DNA of 15,355 nt from an uncultured Clostridia bacterium (lineage in GTDB: Bacteria > Bacillota > Clostridia > Oscillospirales > Oscillospiraceae): assembly GCA_946061345.1 (NCBI GenBank), contig CAMGRA010000010.1, positions 1 through 15,355 of the forward strand, given 5' to 3'. The notes under the pieces were generated by a model, which ran no database searches, was not told where the DNA came from, and saw nothing but the letters and a program-made list of their open reading frames with translations. Both the position numbers and the translations under genes were made by a program. Shown here piece after piece: positions 7,301-14,325 of this stretch. Position 1 is the first letter of the stretch. Every line of letters starts with the position of its first letter.

Positions 7301-8167
7301 TTACCGGGCCTTGCCCAGGAAGAACAGGGCCAGAGTTCCCGGACCGGAGTGAGAGCCGATGACCGGACCGATGTCTGCAATCAGTGTGGCCTTTGCGCCG
7401 TACTTTTCATATATACAGTTTTCCAGCGCCTTGGCATCGTCCATACAGTCCCCGTGGGAGATAAAGTAGAGGCCGTTTTCAGGGAACAGAGCCGTTTCTT
7501 CATATTGCTTTGCCAGAGCCTGGATGGACTGCCGACGGCCGCGGACCTTGCTCATGCTGATGAGATGGCCTTCGTCGTCGACGTGGAGAATGGGCTTAAT
7601 ATTCAGCATACCGCCGAGAAGAGCCGTTGCCGCGCTGACGCGACCGCCGCGCTTGAGATAGACCAGATCGTCCACGGTAAACCAGTGGCACAGACCGGGC
7701 AGCGTCTCGGCCACGTAGGCGGCGACCTCCTCCAGCGATGCGCCGGACTGCTTTTTCTGTACCGCCAGGTAGACCATCAGACCCTGACCTGCCGACGCGC
7801 ACAGGGTGTCGATCACGGTAATGCGGCGCTCGGGGTACTTTTCCAACAGCTCCGTGGCCACCATCCGGCCGGAGTTGACGGTGTTGCTCAGGCCGGAGGA
7901 AAAGCCGAGATAGAGAATGTCGGTACCCGCCTGCAGCCTCGGCTCAAATACCAGACGGAAATCCTCCATATTGGCTGCTGCGGTCTTAAAAACGCTTCCC
8001 TCACGCATCCGCTGATAGAAAACCTTCGGGGGCATATCTGCGTTGACGTATTCCTGCGAGGAGCCGTCCAAATGGAAGGTGAGGTTGATACAATCCACCG
8101 ACCACTGCTGCAGCGTATCCGCTGCCAGGTCACAGCCGCTGTCCGTAATAATCACATAATTGCTCAT
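7301..8167 (-). CDS. DegV family protein (FakB-like fatty-acid-binding), second copy
   Basis: DegV/FakB proteins bind a fatty acid and, in characterised systems, present it to the kinase FakA for phosphorylation and use in phospholipid synthesis. This 288-residue protein has ITDSGCDL near the N-terminus, GFSSGLSNT (88-96), DTLCASAGQGL (120-130), LKRGGRVS (171-178) and IGPVIGSHSGPG (266-277) with the usual ligand-site His273. The conserved TSQ motif reads TAA here (Thr62 kept, Ser replaced by Ala), which may alter ligand preference. The start is ATG 8167, with GGAGG 8 bases upstream. It follows the other degV gene by 35 bases, presumably in one transcript. No fakA is visible in the window. Confidence 0.92.
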   Translation of the reverse strand: MSNYVIITDSGCDLAADTLQQWSVDCINLTFHLDGSSQEYVNADMPPKVFYQRMREGSVFKTAAANMEDFRLVFEPRLQAGTDILYLGFSSGLSNTVNSGRMVATELLEKYPERRITVIDTLCASAGQGLMVYLAVQKKQSGASLEEVAAYVAETLPGLCHWFTVDDLVYLKRGGRVSAATALLGGMLNIKPILHVDDEGHLISMSKVRGRRQSIQALAKQYEETALFPENGLYFISHGDCMDDAKALENCIYEKYGAKATLIADIGPVIGSHSGPGTLALFFLGKAR

Positions 8168-8202
8168 TGGTGTTTCCTCCCTGTAATATGAAATATGTTG
8201 CA

Positions 8203-9081
8203 TCAGTATTCACGCACGCCGTCGCTGCCCTCGAAGAACAGGGCGACTGCTCCGGGGCCGAGATGGGCACCCGTTACCGGCTCATAGCAGACGATCAACA
8301 GTTCCTTGGGTGGATGACTCTGCCGGATGGCTTCTGCCAGACGCTCCGCCTGCTCAGGGCATCCTGTGTGGGCAATGCAGACGGTCTGCTCTTCCGGATT
8401 TTTGACCAGCTCGTCGTATTTGCGCGCCAATGCCGTAAGGGCTGCGCTCTGACCCCGGACCTTGCCGCAGACAGCCAATTCTCCGGCGGCGTTGCCCTTC
8501 AGGATCGGACGGACGCCGAGGATCGTGCCCAGCACCGCTTTGGCACCGGAAACACGTCCGCCTCGCCGCAGGTGCATCAGATCATCCACCATGACGACCT
8601 GGTACAATGACTGACGCTTGCTCAGAAGAAAGTCAGCCGTTTCGTCCAGGCTCATGCCCGTCTCACGGCAATCAATAGCACGGAGGACAAAAAGGCCCTC
8701 GCCCAGGGAAGCCGCCAACGTGTCGACCAGACGGATACTGCGCCGGGGAAACTGCTCCCGGAGCTGTGCCGCCGCAATCTCCGCCGAGTCGTAGGAGCCG
8801 CTGATGCCGGAGGACATTCCGACGAACAGAATATCCTGCTCCTGCTGCAACAGGGGAGTGAGATAATCAATGTAGCGCTGCGGCGTGACCTGTGAGGTGG
8901 TCACATAGGTGCCGGTTTTCATGGCGGCATAATAGCTTTCTCCGTCAAAGCTCTCTGTATCCAGACAGGTGTATTCCTTCCCGTCAATGAAATAATGAAA
9001 GGGGATCACCGAGACACTGTTTTGCTTCAGCAGCGGGGTCGGCAAATTTGACGAGGTGTCAGCCACAATTGCAAATCTCAT
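8203..9081 (-). CDS. DegV family protein (FakB-like fatty-acid-binding), first copy
   Basis: A second, clearly paralogous DegV protein of 292 residues. It carries VADTSSNLP near the N-terminus, the canonical TTSQVTP motif (61-67), GMSSGISGSYDSA (88-100), DTLAASLGEGL (120-130), LRRGGRVSGA (171-180) and GAHLGPGAVALFF (271-283) with His273. The key fatty-acid headgroup residues are therefore intact. The ATG at 9081 is chosen over an upstream in-frame TTG because GGAGG precedes it at the right distance. It is the promoter-proximal gene of a two-gene unit and is preceded by a palindrome that overlaps its promoter. Paired DegV genes in one organism often bind fatty acids of different saturation, but the specificity here cannot be read. 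Confidence 0.93.
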   Translation of the reverse strand: MRFAIVADTSSNLPTPLLKQNSVSVIPFHYFIDGKEYTCLDTESFDGESYYAAMKTGTYVTTSQVTPQRYIDYLTPLLQQEQDILFVGMSSGISGSYDSAEIAAAQLREQFPRRSIRLVDTLAASLGEGLFVLRAIDCRETGMSLDETADFLLSKRQSLYQVVMVDDLMHLRRGGRVSGAKAVLGTILGVRPILKGNAAGELAVCGKVRGQSAALTALARKYDELVKNPEEQTVCIAHTGCPEQAERLAEAIRQSHPPKELLIVCYEPVTGAHLGPGAVALFFEGSDGVREY

Positions 9082-9094
9082 GTTTTCCTCCAAA

Positions 9095-9119
9095 TAATCT
9101 AATTTCTTAAATTAGATTA
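9095..9119. promoter_or_regulatory. 25-bp palindromic operator candidate before degV
   Basis: TAATCTAATTT and AAATTAGATTA form perfect 11-bp arms around the 3-base centre CTT. The right arm contains the predicted minus-strand -10 (9119-9114) and the rest covers the predicted start site. A dimeric repressor bound here would block the degV promoter. The AT-rich symmetry resembles operators of MarR-type regulators of lipid genes, but no specific regulator can be assigned. The divergently encoded DUF1836 protein is a local candidate. Confidence 0.6.
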
Positions 9120-9142
9120 CCACACACAGACTGCTATGTCAA
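9114..9142 (-). promoter_or_regulatory. degV operon promoter
   Basis: On the minus strand a perfect TTGACA (9142-9137) is followed after 17 bases by TAATCT (9119-9114), with a TG one base before it (extended -10). The start would be near 9107. The -10 is a weak match, but it lies in the palindrome described separately, consistent with a regulated promoter. Confidence 0.6.
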
Positions 9143-9153
9143 TAAAAATCTTC

Positions 9154-9181
9154 TTGCCAACTCTGCGAAATCTGGTATAAT
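9154..9181 (+). promoter_or_regulatory. promoter of the DUF1836 operon
   Basis: TTGCCA (9154-9159), a 16-base spacer and a perfect TATAAT (9176-9181) with an extended -10 TG at 9173-9174. The predicted start is near 9188, about 27 bases before the gene start. It diverges from the degV promoter 12 bases away, so the two promoters may influence each other. Confidence 0.75.
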
Positions 9182-9214
9182 GAAGATTAAGATAAAAGAA
9201 TGGAGAGATGTTGC

Positions 9215-9811
9215 GTGAGCTATGATAACGCTTTGGTTGCCACAAAGCTGCGCCGTTGGGAAAAATACCTGAAAGAGTATAGCCTGCCGCTCTGGGAAGA
9301 TATCCCCAATTTTGGCCTCTATATGGAGCAGGTTTTGGTCCTTCTGAAAGAATACCTGGACTATCTGCCGCCGGAGCTGAAGGACGAGCAGCTCATCACG
9401 GCGGCGGCCATCAACAATTATGTGCGCAACAGATATATGCCGGAGCCGCAAAAAAAACGGTATTACCGTGTCCATATCGCCTATCTGGTCATGATCTGCA
9501 CCTTGAAACGGAGCCTGAGCATTGCCACGCTGCAGAAGATGATCCCTGTAGGCATTGAGGAGGAGCAGGTCCGGGAGATCTACACCGCCTACGTGCGCCG
9601 TCATAAGCACACCGCCAGTTTTTTTATCGAGCAGATCCGGCAGATCGCCGGACCCATATTGCAGCATGAGAGCGACGGCACCAACGAAATGGCTACCAGC
9701 GAGACGGAGGAGCTGATCGAGTCGGCGGCCATTCTCAGCGGACTTTCCGGCCTCCTCGCGGAGAAGCTGCTCCTTTTGGAGGGAAAGACGCTGGAGGACA
9801 TAGAGGAATAG
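9215..9811 (+). CDS. DUF1836 family protein, probable transcriptional regulator
   Basis: A 198-residue cytosolic protein matching the DUF1836 pattern known from Firmicutes. The N-terminal half holds LPLWEDIPNFGLYMEQVLVL and LITAAAINNYVR. A MerR-like winged-helix section follows with MPEPQKKRYYRVHIAYLVMI and LSIATLQKMI, where the KK-RYYR stretch would suit DNA contact. The C-terminus is acidic and helical. The GTG at 9215 is chosen because GGAG lies 8 to 9 bases upstream; an in-frame ATG at 9200 has no ribosome binding site. It is divergent from the degV pair and shares their promoter region, so control of those genes is possible. The regulatory role is inferred from the fold-like pattern and position. 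Confidence 0.8.
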   Translation: MSYDNALVATKLRRWEKYLKEYSLPLWEDIPNFGLYMEQVLVLLKEYLDYLPPELKDEQLITAAAINNYVRNRYMPEPQKKRYYRVHIAYLVMICTLKRSLSIATLQKMIPVGIEEEQVREIYTAYVRRHKHTASFFIEQIRQIAGPILQHESDGTNEMATSETEELIESAAILSGLSGLLAEKLLLLEGKTLEDIEE

Positions 9812-9877
9812 AGTACCGCAAAAGGGCCAAACTTGGCCTGCATGAGCCGGATATATAGAGAGAAGGAGACTGGGAAC

Positions 9878-10534
9878 ATGAATAAGATCATCATTGCGCT
9901 GTCAGTCGTGCTGGCCACGCTTCTTGGCGTGCTGATCTACTGCATTTGCGCCGACGGAACTGCCGACAAGCCGGAGCAGCGGGAGACCCTGCCCGTTTCT
10001 TCGACGGCGGAGCCCACGGAGGAAGAAACAGTGCCTGCGACAACGGAAAAGCCCACCGAGACTGAGCCTGCGACGGAGGCGATACAGGAGGAGACCACGG
10101 AGCTTACAGAGGAAACGACGGAGGCGACGGAGGAGACCACTCAGGAGACGACGCCGCCTGCCGGTGAGGCCGGAAACAGCGGACGCTTTACCTCGAATAC
10201 AGGCACCGGCCTGGAGCTGCTGGTGGACTGGAGCACCTATACCAATGAAAACGGCACGGATATGGTGCGGTTTGATATTTCCATCGAAAGCTACAGCATC
10301 TATGTCGGCTCCCGGGTCAACGGCATCGTCATCACCATGGGCGGCCAGACGAAAAAGCTGGACAGCGGAGAGATCACCTACGCAAGCGGCCCGAAAAAGA
10401 CCTTCCTGCTGGGAAGCTGTACTATGGAGCTGCTGTCCGCAACGGCTCAGGCGGAGGTATCCTGGGACTTCCTCGGCAGCTATAAGGATACCCCGATGGA
10501 TCAGATCACCGCTTCCGGAGAAATCCGGCGCTGA
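9878..10534 (+). CDS. membrane-anchored protein with Thr/Glu-rich stalk, unknown function
   Basis: A 218-residue protein I do not recognise. Residues 3-24 form one hydrophobic segment, an uncleaved signal anchor; the Cys residues after it do not make a good lipobox. Residues about 26-95 are a low-complexity linker rich in Thr, Glu and Pro with repeats of the TEETTE type, typical of an extracellular stalk. Residues about 100-218 form a compact, probably beta-rich domain (LELLVDWSTYTNENGTDMVRF, VNGIVITMGGQ). The ATG at 9878 has AAGGAG 9 bases upstream; a longer in-frame reading from 9833 lacks one. It starts 66 bases after the DUF1836 gene and ends 15 before the HD-domain gene, so it is probably in the same operon. 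Confidence 0.75.
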   Translation: MNKIIIALSVVLATLLGVLIYCICADGTADKPEQRETLPVSSTAEPTEEETVPATTEKPTETEPATEAIQEETTELTEETTEATEETTQETTPPAGEAGNSGRFTSNTGTGLELLVDWSTYTNENGTDMVRFDISIESYSIYVGSRVNGIVITMGGQTKKLDSGEITYASGPKKTFLLGSCTMELLSATAQAEVSWDFLGSYKDTPMDQITASGEIRR

Positions 10535-10549
10535 CGGCAGGAGGATATG

Positions 10550-11512
10550 ATGGAATACGATAAAAGAATTGATGAAATGTCCGTGGGCGATACGGTGGAG
10601 GGCTTTTACATCCTGAAAACCGCCGCTTCCAAGATCGCCTCCAACGGACGGCCCTATCTCAACGCCGTCATTTCCGACGTTTCCGGTGCCATGGACGCCA
10701 AGGTCTGGGACTACGGCGGCCCGATCTCCGCAGCCGAGGAGGGAAAGGTGGTCAAGGTCCGCGGCACGGTCAGCGAATACCGCGGCACGGCCCAGATGTC
10801 GGTGGACCGGATCCGCCTTGCTCAGGAACAGGATCACTACGACCTTTCTCTTCTGGTGCCTGTGGCACCCATCGACACGGATGCCGCCTACCGGGAGATC
10901 GAGGCAACGGTGGAGGGCCTGAAAGACGCGGCTTATCAGGCCGTCTGTCTTGAAATGCTCAAGCGCCACAAGGAGCGCTTCTGTGAGATCCCTGCCGCCA
11001 AGAGCTTCCATCACAGCTTCTTGAGCGGCCTGCTCATGCACACGGGCAATATGCTCAAGACCGCCGATTTTCTGGCGTCGCTCTACGCCGACACGGTGGA
11101 TCGTGACCTGCTTCTGGCCGGGACCCTGCTCCACGATTTTGCAAAGATCGAGGAATTCACCTTCTCCGGGGTGGGCCTGGTGACGGACTACAGCGTAAGG
11201 GGAAAGCTCCTGGGCCATCTGACCATGGGAGCGCAGGAGGTCGGCGAGATCGGCAGAACGCTGGAGCTGCCAGAGGAAAAGACTGCACTGCTGCAGCATA
11301 TGCTCCTGTCCCATCACGGGGAGCCGGAATTCGGTGCGGCGGTGCGGCCCATGTGTGCCGAAAGTGAGTTGCTGTCCCTCATCGACCAGATGGACAGCCG
11401 GATGGAGATCTACCGTGAGACTTTCCAGTCGGTCCCTGCGGGAAAATTCAGCGGCCGTATTTTTGCCCTGGACAAGGTGATTTATCATCACGGAGGAGAG
11501 AAAGAAACATGA
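10550..11512 (+). CDS. YhaM-like 3'-5' exoribonuclease (OB fold plus HD domain)
   Basis: A protein of about 320 residues with the architecture of Bacillus YhaM. The N-terminal OB-fold nucleic-acid-binding domain spans about residues 10-100 (VEGFYILKTAASKIASNGRP, VVKVRGTVSEYRG). The HD-superfamily metal-dependent domain spans about 150-290. Putative metal ligands, numbered from the upstream ATG, are His165, the HD pair His196-Asp197 in LLHDFAKIEE, the histidines near 256-257 in LSHHGE, and Asp280. YhaM trims RNA, and in some species DNA, from the 3' end. Two adjacent ATGs (10547 and 10550) are possible; the second is preferred because AGGAGG (10539-10544) is only 2 bases from the first. It overlaps the next gene by 4 bases (ATGA). 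Confidence 0.88.
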   Translation: MEYDKRIDEMSVGDTVEGFYILKTAASKIASNGRPYLNAVISDVSGAMDAKVWDYGGPISAAEEGKVVKVRGTVSEYRGTAQMSVDRIRLAQEQDHYDLSLLVPVAPIDTDAAYREIEATVEGLKDAAYQAVCLEMLKRHKERFCEIPAAKSFHHSFLSGLLMHTGNMLKTADFLASLYADTVDRDLLLAGTLLHDFAKIEEFTFSGVGLVTDYSVRGKLLGHLTMGAQEVGEIGRTLELPEEKTALLQHMLLSHHGEPEFGAAVRPMCAESELLSLIDQMDSRMEIYRETFQSVPAGKFSGRIFALDKVIYHHGGEKET

Positions 11513-12690
11513 TCTATTGTGATTTTCAGGGAAAGAAGCTCTCGCGTCTCGGCTTTGGCACCATGCGTCTGCCGACCAAGGCCGACGGCAGCATCGACGA
11601 GGCGCGGACGGAGGAAATGGTGCGCTATGCCCTGGACCACGGTGTCAACTATTTTGACACCGCCTATCCCTATCACGGCGGTATGTCCGAGATGGTCATC
11701 GGGAAGCTCTTGAACAAGTTCCCCAGGGACAGCTATTATCTTGCCACCAAGTATCCCGGCCATCAGATCAGCGATAGCTATGACCCGGCGGCCGTTTTCA
11801 ACGAACAACTGAAAAAATGCGGCGTGGAGTATTTTGACTTCTATCTGCTGCACAACGTCTGCGAGAACTCCTACGCCACCTATACCGATCCCCGCTGGGG
11901 CATCATCGACTATTTCCTCGAACAAAAGCGGCAGGGGAGGATCAGGCATCTGGGCTTCTCCAGCCACGGCGCGCCGGAGAATCTGGAGCAATTTCTGGAT
12001 ACCTACGGAGAGCATATGGAATTCTGTCAGATCCAGCTCAACTATCTGGACTGGACTTTACAGGATGCCAAAACCAAGTGTGAGCTGCTGACAAAGCGCA
12101 ATATCCCCATCTGGGTCATGGAGCCGGTGCGCGGCGGGAAACTGGCGAAGCTGCCGGAGCTTCAGGAGGAGAAGCTCCGCGCTCTGCGCCCGGAGGAGAG
12201 CAGCGCCGCCTGGTGCTTCCGCTGGCTGACGGAGGTCCCCAACGTCCATGTGATCCTCAGCGGTATGTCTGACATGGAACAGATGAAGGATAACGTGAAA
12301 ACCTTCTCTGAGGAAAAGCCGCTGACCGCTGAGGAACGCGCTGCTCTGGAGGAGATCGCCGGCGTACTCAAGGGCGGTGTGCCCTGCACCGCCTGCCGCT
12401 ACTGCTGTGACGGCTGCCCCATGGGTCTGGACATTCCCATGCTGCTGGCCTCCTATAACGACGCCAAATTCGCTTCCGCCTTTACCGTCGGTATGCGTCT
12501 GGACAGTATGCCGAAGGAAAAACTGCCGACGGCCTGTGTAGGCTGCGGTGCCTGTGCGGAGATCTGCCCCCAGCACATTGACGTTCCCGGCGTGATGCGG
12601 GAGTTTTCCGAGATAATGAAGACTCTGCCCAACTGGACGCAGGTCTGCAAGGAGCGGGCCGCTGCCGCCGCGCAGATGAAACGGTCATAA
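11509..12690 (+). CDS. aldo/keto reductase with C-terminal dual 4Fe-4S domain
   Basis: A 393-residue oxidoreductase. Residues 1-280 form the aldo/keto reductase barrel with the catalytic tetrad Asp50, Tyr55, Lys81 and His115, following the start MIYCDFQGKKLSRLGFGTMRL. The C-terminal domain (about 290-365) holds two ferredoxin-type cysteine sets. The first is Cys293, Cys296, Cys299, Cys303 and the second is Cys343, Cys346, Cys349, Cys353, each ending CP, so two 4Fe-4S clusters are expected. Such fusions are common in anaerobic Clostridia; the substrate is not known. GGAGGAG precedes the ATG, which overlaps the HD-domain gene by 4 bases. It is the last gene of its operon. Confidence 0.93.
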   Translation: MIYCDFQGKKLSRLGFGTMRLPTKADGSIDEARTEEMVRYALDHGVNYFDTAYPYHGGMSEMVIGKLLNKFPRDSYYLATKYPGHQISDSYDPAAVFNEQLKKCGVEYFDFYLLHNVCENSYATYTDPRWGIIDYFLEQKRQGRIRHLGFSSHGAPENLEQFLDTYGEHMEFCQIQLNYLDWTLQDAKTKCELLTKRNIPIWVMEPVRGGKLAKLPELQEEKLRALRPEESSAAWCFRWLTEVPNVHVILSGMSDMEQMKDNVKTFSEEKPLTAEERAALEEIAGVLKGGVPCTACRYCCDGCPMGLDIPMLLASYNDAKFASAFTVGMRLDSMPKEKLPTACVGCGACAEICPQHIDVPGVMREFSEIMKTLPNWTQVCKERAAAAAQMKRS

Positions 12691-12716
12691 TGGAGTATCG
12701 GCCCCGCCAATAAAAT

Positions 12717-12769
12717 TGTGATGGCCCGCGATTTGAAAGGAAATGCTTGACAAATCGCGGGCCATCACA
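12717..12769. repeat. 19-bp-arm perfect inverted repeat overlapping a promoter
   Basis: Positions 12717-12735 and 12751-12769 are perfect 19-bp complements around a 15-base loop (12736-12750). The repeat begins 27 bases after the aldo/keto reductase stop. The right arm covers the last two bases of the -35 element and the whole promoter spacer that follows. It may be the terminator stem of the upstream operon, although no U-run follows, or an operator. Confidence 0.75.
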
Positions 12770-12775
12770 TATAAT
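12747..12775 (+). promoter_or_regulatory. consensus sigma-A promoter of the riboswitch-permease unit
   Basis: Perfect TTGACA (12747-12752) and TATAAT (12770-12775) with a 17-base spacer. A second TATAAT overlaps at 12775-12780, but its spacing is too long. The predicted start is near 12782, exactly where the P1 stem of the riboswitch begins. Confidence 0.92.
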
Positions 12776-12781
12776 ATAATG

Positions 12782-12876
12782 ACTAAAAGGGAGTAGTTGT
12801 AACGCATGCTCAACATCGCCCGGGCTTCCCGGTGGGTATGCGCCTGATCGCTTCTTTCAGGAACCAGACTTTTAGC
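12782..12876 (+). ncRNA. yybP-ykoY (Mn2+-sensing) riboswitch
   Basis: The RNA shows the yybP-ykoY layout. P1 is closed by CTAAAAG (12783-12789) and CTTTTAG (12869-12875). The hallmark loop GGGAGTAG (12789-12796) follows the 5' strand. A long arm has CGCATGC (12803-12809) paired with GTATGCG (12836-12842), capped by CCGGG and CCCGG. A short hairpin CCTGA / TCAGG (12843-12847 / 12857-12861) follows, and the 3' end reads CCAGACTTTTAG. Members of this class bind Mn2+ and switch on Mn efflux or related transport genes. P1 shares its 3' strand with a downstream terminator, which implies an ON switch. The class was assigned by eye from the conserved bases and pairing. Confidence 0.82.
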
Positions 12877-12906
12877 ACGTCTCCGTGCAAAGGTCTGTCT
12901 TTTTTT
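12866..12906 (+). terminator. riboswitch-controlled intrinsic terminator
   Basis: Arms 12866-12879 and 12884-12896 pair over 13 bp (AGACUUUU-GCACG with CGUGCAAAGGUCU, one G-U and one bulged A), with loop TCTC. Seven T residues follow (12900-12906). The 5' arm contains the whole 3' strand of riboswitch P1 (12869-12875), so the two structures exclude each other. Confidence 0.88.
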
Positions 12907-12937
12907 GCACGGAAGAATCTTTGAGAGGAGAAGTTCC

Positions 12938-14230
12938 ATGTTCTTTGTTCCCTTAATTGCGTTCTGCGCGACCTATGTTCTCATGATCTCCCTACCCAAG
13001 ATCCGCCACTGGATCGCGGCTGCCTCCGCCGTGTTCTTCCTGGTGTGGGGCTGCGTCACCTCCGGCAGCGGCGTATTCGGGGCCTTGACCGACGCGGCAT
13101 CCGCTATCAACTGGAACGTGCTGATGATGCTCTTCGGCACCATGGGGACGGTGTATTTCTTCATTGCCTCCAAGATGCCCGACGTCATGGCGGAGAAGCT
13201 TCTGCGCATTGCGCCCAATACCATGTGGGCGGTTGTATTTATCTCCCTGTTCTCGGGCTTCATTTCCGCTTTTATGGACAATGTGGCAACGGTCCTGATG
13301 ATTGCGCCCATCGGCCTGGCGGTGGCAAAGCAGCTGAAGATCTCGCCGGTCGCCATGCTCATCTGTATTTCCGTGTCCTCCAATCTGCAGGGTGCGGCGA
13401 CGCTGGTGGGCGACACGACCTCCATCATGCTCGGCGGCTATGCGGACATGAACTTCCTGGATTTCTTCGTTTTCCAGGGGAAGGCCAGCATCTTCTGGGC
13501 GGTGGAGCTGGGCGCTCTGGCGACAGTGCCGGTCATCATGTTCCTTTTCCGTAAGCAACGCCAAAAGGCACAGATCACCGTTTCATCCAAGGTGGAGGAC
13601 TATGTGCCGACTTACCTGCTGCTGTTGAATATCGTTCTTCTCATTGTGGCATCATTCCTTCCCAATATGCCTGAGACGATCAACGGCATCATCTGTCTTT
13701 CTATTTTTGCCGTGACGGCGACTTATTCGCTGCTCAGGAGCAAGAGCCTGAAAAATATCGCGGCCTCACTGAAAGAGATCGACTACTCGACTCTGCTTCT
13801 GCTTGGCTCCCTGTTCATTATCATCAGCGGTGTGGAGCGGGCAGGCGTGCTGGACGAACTGGCGAAACTCATCGTCAAGCTGGGCGGCGGCAACCTCTTT
13901 GTGGTCTACACCATCATCGTCTGGGCCTCGGTCCTGCTGTCGGCCTTCATCGACAACATTCCCTATGTGGCCACGATGCTGCCGGTGGTTGCAAGCATGG
14001 CGGCCTCCATGGACTGTGAGCCTTACGTGCTGTTCTTCGGCCTGCTCACTGGTGCGACCCTGGGCGGCAATATCACCCCCATCGGCGCCTCGGCCAATAT
14101 TACGGCTATCGGCATCCTGCGCAAAAACGGCTATGAGGTGAAAAACTGGGACTTTTTCCGCATCGGCCTGCCTTTTACTCTGGTGGCGGTGCTGACCGGT
14201 TACCTGTATATCTGGTTGGTCTGGGCATAA
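12938..14230 (+). CDS. ArsB/NhaD-type ion permease, possible Mn2+ exporter
   Basis: A polytopic membrane protein of 430 residues belonging to the ion transporter superfamily (ArsB/NhaD/SLC13-like). It contains the two pseudo-symmetric signature hairpins of that superfamily. The first half carries SAFMDNVATVLMIAPIG and the second carries SAFIDNIPYVATMLPVV. The motif TLGGNITPIGASANITAIG follows near the C-terminus. About ten to eleven hydrophobic segments can be counted. The ATG at 12938 has AGAGGAG 7 bases upstream; an in-frame TTG at 12905 lies inside the terminator U-run and is rejected. Its substrate is not readable from the protein alone. The Mn2+ riboswitch upstream suggests manganese efflux or a process coupled to manganese, which is inference. 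Confidence 0.88.
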   Translation: MFFVPLIAFCATYVLMISLPKIRHWIAAASAVFFLVWGCVTSGSGVFGALTDAASAINWNVLMMLFGTMGTVYFFIASKMPDVMAEKLLRIAPNTMWAVVFISLFSGFISAFMDNVATVLMIAPIGLAVAKQLKISPVAMLICISVSSNLQGAATLVGDTTSIMLGGYADMNFLDFFVFQGKASIFWAVELGALATVPVIMFLFRKQRQKAQITVSSKVEDYVPTYLLLLNIVLLIVASFLPNMPETINGIICLSIFAVTATYSLLRSKSLKNIAASLKEIDYSTLLLLGSLFIIISGVERAGVLDELAKLIVKLGGGNLFVVYTIIVWASVLLSAFIDNIPYVATMLPVVASMAASMDCEPYVLFFGLLTGATLGGNITPIGASANITAIGILRKNGYEVKNWDFFRIGLPFTLVAVLTGYLYIWLVWA

Positions 14231-14325
14231 CTCCGTAAGAATTGCTGCGGGCCGGATACTGCCGTGCGCATTGATGATTCTTTTCAGTAGCTCTGTTTCC
14301 GGCAGCGCGGTGATTCTTTTTTTGA

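Noticed and set aside
9829..9842. GGCCAA-AC-TTGGCC palindrome between the DUF1836 and stalk-protein genes
   Set aside because: Short stem with no U-run; likely too weak to terminate and possibly chance.
9902..11491. 529-codon minus-strand ORF opposite the stalk protein and the HD-domain gene
   Set aside because: Spans two plus-strand genes that have ribosome binding sites and recognised features, and is rich in His/Gln/Arg as antisense frames are.
12905..12937. Upstream in-frame TTG extension of the permease
   Set aside because: The TTG lies in the U-run of the riboswitch terminator; the ATG at 12938 has a strong binding site and begins a hydrophobic segment.
14313..14323. T-run as permease terminator
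   Set aside because: A CTGCCG/CGGCAG pairing exists upstream, but its loop is about 35 bases and the stem is not adjacent to the T-run, so I could not support a terminator.
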